Shown here: positions 25,016-33,194 of the stretch, in pieces
Numbering within the stretch: position 1 is the stretch's first letter
Layout of the letters: each line of letters begins with the position of its first letter
Assembly (NCBI GenBank): GCA_001797335.1
Contig: MGPE01000001.1
Coordinates: 101,775-165,774 of the forward strand
Reading direction: 5' to 3'
From: Deltaproteobacteria bacterium GWA2_38_16
Lineage (GTDB): Bacteria; Bdellovibrionota; JACOXK01; 2-02-FULL-40-11
DNA length: 64,000 bases
The notes under the pieces: generated by a model
The model's database searches: none
Seen by the model: the letters and a program-made list of their open reading frames with translations, nothing else
What the model was told of the DNA's origin: nothing
Program-made: the position numbers and the translations under genes

Positions 25016-26179
25016 ATGAGTAGCAAAGAAGTGATTCTTAAAGAAGTGGATAAATTATCTTTAGAGATGAAGTCTGTGGCCAAATTTATTGGTCAATATC
25101 CAGAACTGGCATTTTCGGAATTTAAAGCTCAAGAAAAACTCACCTGGTTTCTTAAAAAATATGGATTTAACGTTAAAAAAGGTGTTGGTGGAATAAAAAC
25201 GGCATTTATTGCCACGAAAAGTAATAGATTTAAAAAAACACCCAATCTTGGTTTTTTGGCTGAATATGATGCTCTTCCTGGCATTGGGCATGCTTGTGGA
25301 CATAATCTCATTGGAACCGCAAGTTCTGGTGCAGCCATTGCTTTATCATCCATTTTAAAACAAGTTTCAGGAACCATTACGGTTATTGGTTGCCCAGCAG
25401 AAGAAGGAGGTGGGGGAAAAGTTTTACTCGCCAAAAAAGGAATTTTTGACCCTCTTTCTGTTGCGATGATGGCACATCCTGATAATAAAACAGAAGTGGT
25501 TAAATACATGTTGGCTCTTATTGAAGTAGATATTGAGTTTTTAGGCCGAGCTAGTCATGCTGCTGCAGAACCTGAAAAAGGCATTCATGCTTTAAATGCA
25601 GCTGTAGCAACCTACTCAGCTATTTTAAAAATGAGTAAAACGCTAACCAAAGATGCCAGAGTACATGGAATTTTTACGTCTGGGGGCCAAAAACCCAATA
25701 TTATTCCTGCCCATGCCGCTTTAAGTTACTACGTGCGAGCGTTGGATATGAAATATGCGTACCAAATTATTCAAAAAATAAAAAAAATTGCTTTTCAAGA
25801 AGCAAAAAAAATTAAAGCCAAAGTTATTTTTAAAGTTAATCCCATTGTATATGAACCTTTTCATCCCAATCGGACCCTAGCGCATGTTTTTGAAAAACAA
25901 TTGGCATTTTTAAAAATAAAAAATGAACAATCAGATCCAAAATCCAAAATTGGTTCTTCTGATATTGGCAATGTGGGAAATATAGTTCCTACCATTCACC
26001 CTTCTATTAAAATTTGTAATCATTTTTCATGCCATACCCCTGATTTTTCTAAAGCGGCTTTATCTCAGGGTGGATTTCAAGGGATGATGGTAGCAGCAAA
26101 AGCCTTGGCACTTACAGGGCATGAACTTTTTTTAAATTCAACAGTGCTTACAAAAATTAAAGAGGAATTTCATCGGTGA
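25016..26179 (+). CDS. M20 family amidohydrolase/dipeptidase (ACY1L2-like)
   Basis: Zinc-dependent amidohydrolase of 387 residues. FLAEYDALPGIGHACGHNLIG carries the first metal ligands, CPAEEGGGG the catalytic and bridging glutamates, and MMAHPDNKTEV the next. GRASHAAAEPEKGIHALNA marks the lid domain, and ICNHFSCHTPDF comes near the end. The sequence resembles the ACY1L2/AbgB-like branch, which cleaves small aminoacyl-amides or dipeptides. The stop overlaps the anmK start by four bases (GTGA), so the two genes are coupled. The position suggests processing of peptides entering through the divergent permeases; the exact substrate is unknown. Confidence 0.9.
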   Translation: MSSKEVILKEVDKLSLEMKSVAKFIGQYPELAFSEFKAQEKLTWFLKKYGFNVKKGVGGIKTAFIATKSNRFKKTPNLGFLAEYDALPGIGHACGHNLIGTASSGAAIALSSILKQVSGTITVIGCPAEEGGGGKVLLAKKGIFDPLSVAMMAHPDNKTEVVKYMLALIEVDIEFLGRASHAAAEPEKGIHALNAAVATYSAILKMSKTLTKDARVHGIFTSGGQKPNIIPAHAALSYYVRALDMKYAYQIIQKIKKIAFQEAKKIKAKVIFKVNPIVYEPFHPNRTLAHVFEKQLAFLKIKNEQSDPKSKIGSSDIGNVGNIVPTIHPSIKICNHFSCHTPDFSKAALSQGGFQGMMVAAKALALTGHELFLNSTVLTKIKEEFHR

Positions 26180-27351
26180 AAGTGATTGGCCTTATGTCTG
26201 GAACTTCTGCAGATGGGATTGGTGTAGCCTTAGTAGATATTCATGGCAAAACCCAAATTTCTCTTTTGGCATTCAAAACCTATCCTTTTTCTACAGAACT
26301 TAAGAAAATGATTTTATTGGCCAGTTCTCATGAAAAATTAGCGGTCGATGAAATTTGCAGACTTAATTTTTTATTGGGAGAAGAATTTTCTAAGGCTACC
26401 CTTCGTTTATGTAAAGAAGCCAAGGTTTCTTTAAAGGACATTGCCTTAATTGGTTCTCATGGGCAAACCATTAAACATCTTCCCCCAAAAAGTACCAAAC
26501 CCATTCAGTTTGGTTCTACCCTTCAAATTGGGGAGCCTTCTTTAATTTCTGAAAGAACAGGCATTACCACCATTGCAGATTTTAGACCTAGAGATATGGC
26601 AGCGGGAGGTCATGGTGCTCCCTTAGCACCGTATCTTCATTATCATTTATTTCATTCTTTGGGATATGGGGTAGCGGTTCAAAATATTGGAGGAATTAGT
26701 AATCTTACGTTTATTCCTAAGAATGGAAAGCTAAACCAAGTGATTGCTTTTGATACAGGGCCTGGAAATATGTTAATTGATGCGATTGTCTTTGAACTAA
26801 CACATAAAAAAAGTAGTTATGACGATGAAGGGCGATGGGCAGCCCGTGGAAAAGTTAATAAAAGACTTTTAGGACGTCTCATGCAGCATCCTTTTTTAAA
26901 AAGAAAACCTCCTAAATCAACGGGTAGAGAAGAATTTGGAATATTTTTTGCTCATCAACTGATGAGAGAAAATAAAAATATGAAAAAAGAAGATCTCATT
27001 GCAACCATTACCGCTTTTACGGCGCACTCTATTGCTGAAAGCTATGGACGCTTTATTATGCCCAAATTTTCCCTAAAAGAAATTATTGTGGGTGGAGGTG
27101 GAGTTAAAAATAAAACTTTATTTTCTATGGTTCAAAGACTTTTACCATCGATCCAGCTCAAGCGATTTGAAGATTTTTCTTTAAACAGTGATGCCATTGA
27201 AGCTATGGCTTTTGCGCTCTTAGCTCATGAGACCATGAAAAATGTGCCGAGCAATATTCCCAATGTAACGGGAGCCCGTCATGCGGTACTTTTAGGAAAG
27301 ATAATTCCTGGAAACAATTTTAAAAAACTTCTTTTAAGCTTTAAATCTTGA
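26176..27351 (+). CDS. anmK: Anhydro-N-acetylmuramic acid kinase
   Basis: Opens the anhydro ring of anhydroMurNAc and phosphorylates it to MurNAc-6-phosphate; 391 residues, GTG start. Family blocks: GLMSGTSADGIGVALVD (the usual D after G[IV] is G here), GSHGQTIKHLPP, ADFRPRDMAAGGHGAPLAPYLHY, NIGGISNL and FDTGPGNMLID with the catalytic aspartate. VGGGGVKN and a C-terminal NVTGARHAVLLGKIIPG follow. Its 3' 73 bases are overlapped antisense by the murU-like gene. In this window MurNAc-6-P would need a MupP-type phosphatase before AmgK; none is visible. Confidence 0.95.
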   Translation: MKVIGLMSGTSADGIGVALVDIHGKTQISLLAFKTYPFSTELKKMILLASSHEKLAVDEICRLNFLLGEEFSKATLRLCKEAKVSLKDIALIGSHGQTIKHLPPKSTKPIQFGSTLQIGEPSLISERTGITTIADFRPRDMAAGGHGAPLAPYLHYHLFHSLGYGVAVQNIGGISNLTFIPKNGKLNQVIAFDTGPGNMLIDAIVFELTHKKSSYDDEGRWAARGKVNKRLLGRLMQHPFLKRKPPKSTGREEFGIFFAHQLMRENKNMKKEDLIATITAFTAHSIAESYGRFIMPKFSLKEIIVGGGGVKNKTLFSMVQRLLPSIQLKRFEDFSLNSDAIEAMAFALLAHETMKNVPSNIPNVTGARHAVLLGKIIPGNNFKKLLLSFKS

Positions 27352-28034
27352 TTATATTTTAAATATAAATCCAAAGATCCAATGTCGTACCAAGGACCTT
27401 GATGTATATAACCAAAAACGTTCATCTTTTTTTTAATTAAATGAGCATAAACATCATTATTAATACAAAAAAACTTTTTATTTTTTGGAAAATAGTTAAA
27501 AATTTCAGGCTCAAAAATATGAATTCCCGTAAACATGGCCTTTAAAAGAGGAGGTTTTATGGTTTTAGATTTAAATTGAATGATGCGCCCCGTTTTAGGG
27601 TGAATTCCCAAGGATTCATAGGTTTCAGTAGGCTTTAAGGGCCTTGTGACCATGGTTGCCAGGGATTTGTGTTGGACATGAAACTTAAGAACTTTTTTAA
27701 GGTCAAGGCGCATGATAATGTCGCTATTAATAACGATAAAAGGCTCATTTTTAAAAAAATTTTTTACTTTTAAAATTCCACCTCCCGTTCCTAAAATTTC
27801 AGGTTCAAAAGAATAAGAAATATTAAAATCTTTTTGCGTATTTAAATACTGTTTTAAAGGCTTAGGAAGGTAGTGAAGATTTACCATGACATCTTGAATG
27901 TGGGCCGTTTTTAATACTTCTAGAACATAGCGAATAAGAGGAACTTGAAAAATAGGAACTAAGGGCTTTGGAATTTGATAAGTAATGGGACGTAGTCTTG
28001 TGCCAAGGCCTGCAGCTAAAATCATCGCTCTCAT
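27279..28034 (-). CDS. murU: Sugar-1-phosphate nucleotidylyltransferase, MurU-like
   Basis: Converts MurNAc-1-phosphate and UTP to UDP-MurNAc in the AmgK/MurU bypass of fosfomycin-sensitive synthesis. It has 251 residues from ATG 28034, which opens at MRAMILAAGLGTRLRPIT; ATG 28055 is an upstream alternative. The nucleotide signature is followed by PKPLVPIFQVPLIRY, EPEILGTGGGI, VINSDIIMRLD and GPWYDIGSLDLYL. Pairing with an AmgK-type kinase gene 40 bases upstream is the strongest sign of MurU rather than a mannose- or glucose-1-P enzyme. The last 24 codons run antisense through the end of anmK. Confidence 0.82.
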   Translation of the reverse strand: MRAMILAAGLGTRLRPITYQIPKPLVPIFQVPLIRYVLEVLKTAHIQDVMVNLHYLPKPLKQYLNTQKDFNISYSFEPEILGTGGGILKVKNFFKNEPFIVINSDIIMRLDLKKVLKFHVQHKSLATMVTRPLKPTETYESLGIHPKTGRIIQFKSKTIKPPLLKAMFTGIHIFEPEIFNYFPKNKKFFCINNDVYAHLIKKKMNVFGYIHQGPWYDIGSLDLYLKYNQDLKLKRSFLKLFPGIIFPKSTA

Positions 28035-28074
28035 TTTAAGCATCCACCCATCCAATTAAGAAGATAGTGTTCAT

Positions 28075-29091
28075 TTATAAATTCTTACAACATCCGGATA
28101 AAATTTTATAAAATTCCTTAAATTCTTCAAATTTTTCTAAATTCTCTCTCACATAATTCCAAGTGGGTTTTAGGTATTGTAAGTAATTAGATTTCCCCTT
28201 CTCTATGTGTAAATATGCAAATGTTCCCATCGCCTTTAAGTTTCGCTGAATGGCCATCCAGTCGAATGTTTTTTGAAAATGTTTTTCATCAACCTCCTTT
28301 CCTTCGCGTGCTTTTTTTTCAAAAAGGTAATATTTTAAAAGTTCCTGAACTAATTCTTGAGGAAGCGCCACATAAGAATCTTTTAGAAGTGAGGCCAGAT
28401 CATATTGACAGGGTCCCATCCGGGCATCTTGAAAATCCAAGACCCCTATTTTCTCTTTATAAATAATTAAATTTCGACTGTGGTAATCGCGATGTGTAAA
28501 ATATCTAGGTTCTGCATCTAAATACCGGCATAATTTTAAAAAAGTCTGATTGATGGTTTCTTCTTCTTCTTTAGAAAAAGTACTATTTAGATATTTTTCA
28601 AAAAGGTATTTTTTTGTGTGATTGAGTTCCCAGAGCAGTTTTTCTGTATCAAAATACAGAGTAAAAGAAACACAAGGTGTTGTTTTTTGGCTGGCGTCAA
28701 AATGGATTTTAAAAAGTTCATCAATCGCTAAAAAATAATATTTTGCATATTGTTTTGGGGTAAGATTGTGAACAACTTTTTCTAGAAGATTATCCCCAAA
28801 ATCTTCAATCAGTAAAATCCCCTCTTGAGGGTGTAGGGCATAAATTTGAGGGGCATAAATTCCATGGCTTATAAGATGCCGCTGGACATTTATATAGGGG
28901 AAAGAATGTTCATCTAAAAATGGGTCTGTTTGCAATAAAATCCATGTTTTATGTTGGTGCTGTAATCGAAAATAAGATCGTGTGGAGGCATCTCCCGCTA
29001 ATTTAGTCAGAATGAGCTTTTGAAAAGAAGTGTTTGTCTCTTTTTCAACAAACTGGATGATGGCGTTAGACCATTGAAAGGGATTACTCAT
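28075..29091 (-). CDS. amgK: N-acetylmuramate/N-acetylglucosamine anomeric kinase, AmgK-like
   Basis: Aminoglycoside-phosphotransferase-fold kinase of 338 residues. ATP-binding N-lobe with GDASTRSYFRL, LIEDFGDNLL hinge, catalytic loop YFTHRDYHSRNLII and metal loop GVLDFQDARMGPCQYDLASLL. GDASTR-Y-R and the QDAR.GP.-YDL.SLL sequence are characteristic of the AmgK/YchF-adjacent phosphotransferase group. AmgK phosphorylates MurNAc at the anomeric carbon, supplying MurU. The start overlaps the M48 gene's end by eight bases, so M48-amgK-murU form one operon. Confidence 0.88.
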   Translation of the reverse strand: MSNPFQWSNAIIQFVEKETNTSFQKLILTKLAGDASTRSYFRLQHQHKTWILLQTDPFLDEHSFPYINVQRHLISHGIYAPQIYALHPQEGILLIEDFGDNLLEKVVHNLTPKQYAKYYFLAIDELFKIHFDASQKTTPCVSFTLYFDTEKLLWELNHTKKYLFEKYLNSTFSKEEEETINQTFLKLCRYLDAEPRYFTHRDYHSRNLIIYKEKIGVLDFQDARMGPCQYDLASLLKDSYVALPQELVQELLKYYLFEKKAREGKEVDEKHFQKTFDWMAIQRNLKAMGTFAYLHIEKGKSNYLQYLKPTWNYVRENLEKFEEFKEFYKILSGCCKNL

Positions 29092-29965
29092 TCATTTCAT
29101 GGCGTGCAAGATAAGCCCGATATTGTTTTTTTAATTCAGAAACTTTATATTTATTTGGATATTTTTCTAAGATTTTTTTCATTTCCTGAAATGAGGGAGT
29201 AGATTTAACAGGATTTGGTTTTTGAGTATATTTTTTAGTTTCTGCAATGGCCTGGGCAATTCTATCTTTGGTAGGAGGGTGAGTAGACAAAAGTTTTTCC
29301 ATGAGTGTCGGTTGTCTTTTTTCAATTTTTAAGAGCTTTTCAAAAAACGTGTGGGCAAAGGAAAAGTCATAGTTAGCGTTATAGAGAGCTTCCACGCCAA
29401 ATCGATCCGCTTCAAGCTCTGCTTTTCGTCCATAAAATAAAAGGCCTGTTTCTCCAAAGAGATTAATCACATCTACCTCTGTTTGTCCGAGCCCTACGGC
29501 GGCTGCGCCAATGGCGAGACAGCATGAAAATCCCTGAGCTTTGGTTAATTGCTCTGTCCCATGGCGAAATACCACATGCCCAGATTCATGACCTAGGACC
29601 ATGGCAAGTTCTGCTTCTTCATCGACCACCTGCAAAAGCCCCAGATTTACAAAAATATATCCGCCAGGCAAAGCAAAAGCATTTATTTGAGGATCTTTAA
29701 CGATTTTAAAATGATAATCAAACATTCGATCTGGAAAGGTTGTGATCAACTTTTGGCCTATACCATTGACATAGTCCATTAGTTTTTCATCAAAAAGTAT
29801 GGGCATCATTTGTTGAACTTGGGCTGCCCAATGAGCGCCTAGTTTTGCATCTTGATTGACAGAGTAAATATTAACATCGCCTTTATTTCTTCCCTCTCCT
29901 CCACATCCAAAAATAAATATACTTAAAAATAAAAATCCAAAGAAAGAAAGGAATTGTTTTTTCAT
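29084..29965 (-). CDS. M48 family metalloprotease lipoprotein
   Basis: Periplasmic, membrane-tethered zinc protease of 293 residues. The signal peptide ends in lipobox IFGC with C21. The zinc site is H126-E-S-G-H130, with the third ligand in AELEADRFG; FALPGGYIFVNLGLL is the typical approach strand. It resembles LoiP/YggG or the protease part of BepA, which degrade misassembled outer-membrane proteins. The C-terminal 80 residues are helical and charged, without clear TPRs. Its stop overlaps amgK by eight bases. The promoter region lies in the 119-base divergent gap to 30085. Confidence 0.92.
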   Translation of the reverse strand: MKKQFLSFFGFLFLSIFIFGCGGEGRNKGDVNIYSVNQDAKLGAHWAAQVQQMMPILFDEKLMDYVNGIGQKLITTFPDRMFDYHFKIVKDPQINAFALPGGYIFVNLGLLQVVDEEAELAMVLGHESGHVVFRHGTEQLTKAQGFSCCLAIGAAAVGLGQTEVDVINLFGETGLLFYGRKAELEADRFGVEALYNANYDFSFAHTFFEKLLKIEKRQPTLMEKLLSTHPPTKDRIAQAIAETKKYTQKPNPVKSTPSFQEMKKILEKYPNKYKVSELKKQYRAYLARHEMNE

Positions 29966-30025
29966 AAACGTATTTATTAACTTAACAAAACTAATTGTGA
30001 AATAAAAGAAATAATCTCAAAAGTA

Positions 30026-30055
30026 TTGACGAAGATTTTAAATTTATTCTATACT
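30026..30055 (+). promoter_or_regulatory. Promoter of the membrane-anchored protein gene at 30085
   Basis: TTGACG at 30026-30031, an 18-base spacer, TATACT at 30050-30055; predicted start about 30062. Confidence 0.6.
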
Positions 30056-30067
30056 CATGATTAGATA

Positions 30068-30079
30068 GAGGATATCCTC
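30068..30079. promoter_or_regulatory. Perfect 12-base palindrome over the ribosome site
   Basis: GAGGATATCCTC lies five bases before ATG 30085 and contains the only Shine-Dalgarno-like bases (AGAGGA). It could be an operator or simply hide the ribosome site. Confidence 0.35.
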
Positions 30080-30084
30080 AATAT

Positions 30085-31575
30085 ATGTTGACTACTCAAA
30101 GGCGATTAGCCACTCTTTTTGTTGTAACCCCATTATTTTTTCCATTCATCATAACAGCTGTATATTTAAGCTATATAAACGTGAAATTATTTAAGTTTTC
30201 ATTGAGTACTCAAGTTGAGTACTCATCTTTAGAAGAAACAATTCAGATTAGAATTGGAGAAAAACTAGCCTTCCAGAAAATAGAGCCGCGAGAGTGGATC
30301 TTTAATATGGATGGAGATCAACCACGTGATTCTTCTCCATTATCCGTCCTCGCAAAAGCTCCGGGCGCGGCGATGGAGAGAGTCCTTCGGCGACAGGACC
30401 CAGGAATTCAGGTAGCAAATACGATGACTCAAACAGTAAATTTAGAAGAAGATCCTTTTCTAGAAGAATGGAAACAGAAAAATCAGAAAAAACCAGAAAA
30501 AATCATTGGCTATGTTGCTTTGAATAAATCCGTACCTCTTCCTTCTTCTTCTTCTAAAATATCTTATATTATTGATGATGGGCGCAACCGATCGGCTTCA
30601 ACCTTAAATATAAATTTTGCTGAAGATCGGTATTTAAATTATGAAACTTTAGAAGGACGTATTGAGTGGCCAGATCTTTCTCCCGATCAATATTTTTCTG
30701 AGGTTTCTTTCTATGATCAGATGGGTCCCCAAGGCCTAGATGATGATTCTTCTACTGCTCTTGCGTCTCAAGAAATGAGAGATGAAAATCATTCTTTTTC
30801 TTTAAGAGTGCCTATTGAAAGCAGAGGATTTTTAATCGCAAAAATTTATTCTATTCAAGATACTCAGAAGGAAAATCCTTTGTATATTGGAGCCTATGGG
30901 AAAAATCCCATTGTTATTACTAAAAATGGTATTCCAGGGCTTTTATTATCTCTTGTTTCTAAAACAAAATATCTTGAAAAATACGAAACTGTTTTTGAGG
31001 GAAAATTAGTAAATGAATACAACAACAATGAAGGAGAAGAAACTTTCATGGGTGCCCATGTGTGGGTGGCAGAAACAGGACAACATGTGGTGTCTGATGA
31101 AAAAGGAGTTTTTGAAATAAAGGGACTTTTGCAAGCAGAGTCTTATCAATTGATTTTTGAAAAAGAAGGATTCATGACCACGCAGATTCCCATTACCATG
31201 GATCAAAAGCGAAAAACACAAACATTTTTAATGGCGCCATTATCGAAATTTACAAACGGATATGATGTATTATTAGGAGGGCGGGATGCTTCCAAATCTA
31301 TTGTATTTGCAACGCTTCTTAAAAAGGGAATGCCTCTCTCCAGGGCTATTGTGAAAGCTCCACAAACTCAAAAAATTCTTTATGAAAGAACGACCGATTT
31401 AATTTCTCTGCCAGATTCCACCCTTTTTTCATCAACTGAAAATGGAAAAGTGCTTCTTTGGAATGTTACCCCCGGGAAAAATAAAATTGATATTTATCAA
31501 AATGGAGAATGGGTAGCGAGTCGGGTGGTTAAACTTTCTCCCGGTGTGGCCCATTATTTGGCGCTAGAATTTTAG
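30085..31575 (+). CDS. Membrane-anchored protein with a carboxypeptidase-regulatory-like domain
   Basis: Protein of 496 residues with one N-terminal hydrophobic segment (8-30) and a large extracytoplasmic part. Residues about 325-400 (ETFMGAHVWVAETGQHVVSD...GVFEIKGL...YQLIFEKEGF) match a CarboxypepD_reg-like beta-sandwich, a carbohydrate- or surface-associated fold. The rest, including ASTLNINFAEDRYLNYETLEG, is beta-rich with no recognised family. Residues 84-107 (PLSVLAKAPGAAMERVLRRQ region) are encoded by a rearranged type A palindromic repeat, so the protein tolerates an insert. The stop overlaps the convergent lytic transglycosylase by four bases. Confidence 0.75.
   Translation: MLTTQRRLATLFVVTPLFFPFIITAVYLSYINVKLFKFSLSTQVEYSSLEETIQIRIGEKLAFQKIEPREWIFNMDGDQPRDSSPLSVLAKAPGAAMERVLRRQDPGIQVANTMTQTVNLEEDPFLEEWKQKNQKKPEKIIGYVALNKSVPLPSSSSKISYIIDDGRNRSASTLNINFAEDRYLNYETLEGRIEWPDLSPDQYFSEVSFYDQMGPQGLDDDSSTALASQEMRDENHSFSLRVPIESRGFLIAKIYSIQDTQKENPLYIGAYGKNPIVITKNGIPGLLLSLVSKTKYLEKYETVFEGKLVNEYNNNEGEETFMGAHVWVAETGQHVVSDEKGVFEIKGLLQAESYQLIFEKEGFMTTQIPITMDQKRKTQTFLMAPLSKFTNGYDVLLGGRDASKSIVFATLLKKGMPLSRAIVKAPQTQKILYERTTDLISLPDSTLFSSTENGKVLLWNVTPGKNKIDIYQNGEWVASRVVKLSPGVAHYLALEF
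30334..30403. repeat. Palindromic repeat type A, rearranged copy 4, inside a coding region
   Basis: CGTCCTCGCAAAAGCTCCGG then GCGCGGCGATGGAGAGAGTC and CTTCGGCGACAGGACCC. The left part matches the reverse complement of the canonical centre, and the right end matches the canonical right arm. It is in frame within the gene at 30085. Confidence 0.8.
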
Positions 31576-33044
31576 CTTTCTTTTTCTTGCCCAAGCATTT
31601 GATCTAAAATTTTATTAGTTTCTTCCACTTCTCTATAAAAATCTAAGAGGGGCTTTCGTTTTCCTCTGGGGAGTTTTAAATAATATCCTTCGGGCAAATA
31701 AGAACGGGAATCTAAAGCTTTTTGTCTTAAATCTGGATTATAGGTTTTAATTTGTGCTTTGGTTAGCCCGCAGAGCTCCATAATATATTTTACGCGCATA
31801 GAATATTTAATCTCAATATCTTCGTGTTCCAATTGTTCATCCTTAGGCACATATCCAAAGATTTTGTCTTGGTATCGTTCCGCATAGGTGACGGCTAAAA
31901 AACAGCTATAAAAATTCTTAGAGGCAAAAGCAAAGTAAGGATCTTTATAATTTTCAATTAAGTCGTTTAAATTTCGGCTTCCCACCCTTTTGGCTCCTTT
32001 TAAAAGTCCACCCGGACCATGGTTATAGGCAGTTACCGCTAATGGCCAATCTTTTAAAGCTTGGTAGTTTTGTTTTAAAAGGCGAGCGGCAGCTTCAGTG
32101 GCTTTTAGGGGATGATTTCTTTCATCAATCCCTTGAGCATAGGAAACGGTTAAGAAAATTTTCCCAGTTTTAGACATAAATTGCCAAATTCCTGAAGCGC
32201 CATCTTTTGAATAGGCATCTAAATTAAAAGAAGATTCTAGGAAGGGAATTCTGGTAAGTTCTATGGGCAATTTTTCTCGTTCAAAAATAGCTTCCATGTT
32301 CTTTAAATATCGGCCAGACTTTTTAATGGCATATAAAACAGAATCTCTTTGACCCAGCTGTACACGGATAGAGTTTTTAGCTTTTAAAAAAATTGTTTTT
32401 CTAGAGCCTGGAATGTCTTTAAAAAGCGCATATACTTTTTGTTCGTCTTTAGAGAGGAATAAGTAGTTTGATCGGTTAGCCAGTTTTTCTAAAATATTTT
32501 TATATGTATACCGTGCATTTCGAATCATTTGTGATTTTGCAGCATTTCTTTGATCAGCCAGGCGGTATTTGCTGTAAACAGAATTTAAATTAATAACATC
32601 GTACACAATCCATGGGTGTTCATTGTCGTGAAGCACAGCATGAGAAATGGTGTAGAGGGTATAAATTTTAAACCAAAATTCTATACGTTTTCTTAAATCA
32701 TTGGGGATATTAAATTCATCTGAAATTCTACTACCCCGATCATTTAAAACATAATCAATAAGACCCTGGGAAAGTGTGGGAATATCTCCATTGTCTTCAT
32801 CTTGTTCTTGAGCAGCAATGTCATTTTCAGAAATAGAAGAAGCCGCCAATGTTTTAATGACATTATTTTTAACTTTGTGTTGGGTAACCTTCGTTTTAAT
32901 AAAGTGTTGAAGAAAATTCACTACAGGATCTTTATCGGGTGAAAGAGATAAGCGATATCCACTATACCCCACCATAAAAAGGCACAAAAGTCCCAAAAAA
33001 ATATTTTTAAAGCTATTGATGACTTTTAAAGAATCTATAAGCAC
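31572..33044 (-). CDS. Lytic transglycosylase (SLT domain, MltD/Slt-like)
   Basis: Cleaves the glycan backbone to yield 1,6-anhydro muropeptides, the substrates of the nagZ-anmK route encoded upstream. It has 490 residues: N-terminal hydrophobic anchor 15-30, about 200 residues of helical spacer, then an SLT domain about 245-400. The catalytic E270 is in RIPFLESSFN, followed by SGIWQFMSKTGK and AVTAYNHGPGGL. The C-terminus has a LysM-like or related segment (YNPDLRQKALDSRSYLPEGYYLKLP). The start is GTG 33044 with AAGGAG ten bases upstream. Promoter at 33131-33158. Confidence 0.93.
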   Translation of the reverse strand: MLIDSLKVINSFKNIFLGLLCLFMVGYSGYRLSLSPDKDPVVNFLQHFIKTKVTQHKVKNNVIKTLAASSISENDIAAQEQDEDNGDIPTLSQGLIDYVLNDRGSRISDEFNIPNDLRKRIEFWFKIYTLYTISHAVLHDNEHPWIVYDVINLNSVYSKYRLADQRNAAKSQMIRNARYTYKNILEKLANRSNYLFLSKDEQKVYALFKDIPGSRKTIFLKAKNSIRVQLGQRDSVLYAIKKSGRYLKNMEAIFEREKLPIELTRIPFLESSFNLDAYSKDGASGIWQFMSKTGKIFLTVSYAQGIDERNHPLKATEAAARLLKQNYQALKDWPLAVTAYNHGPGGLLKGAKRVGSRNLNDLIENYKDPYFAFASKNFYSCFLAVTYAERYQDKIFGYVPKDEQLEHEDIEIKYSMRVKYIMELCGLTKAQIKTYNPDLRQKALDSRSYLPEGYYLKLPRGKRKPLLDFYREVEETNKILDQMLGQEKES

Positions 33045-33130
33045 AGTGCGAGCTCTCCTTCTGATTGCTTTCTATGCAATTAAGATGCCGAAAATCTATT
33101 TATTAACTAGCTGAAATTACTTGTGTTTTA

Positions 33131-33158
33131 TTTATATCTGAAGAGGGAATAGGCTCAA
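33131..33158 (-). promoter_or_regulatory. Promoter of the lytic transglycosylase gene
   Basis: Minus strand TTGAGC (33158-33153), a 16-base spacer, TATAAA (33136-33131). The leader is about 80 bases. Confidence 0.55.
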
Positions 33159-33194
33159 AAAGGCATTATCTTTTTAACACCCTGCCGTAAAACG

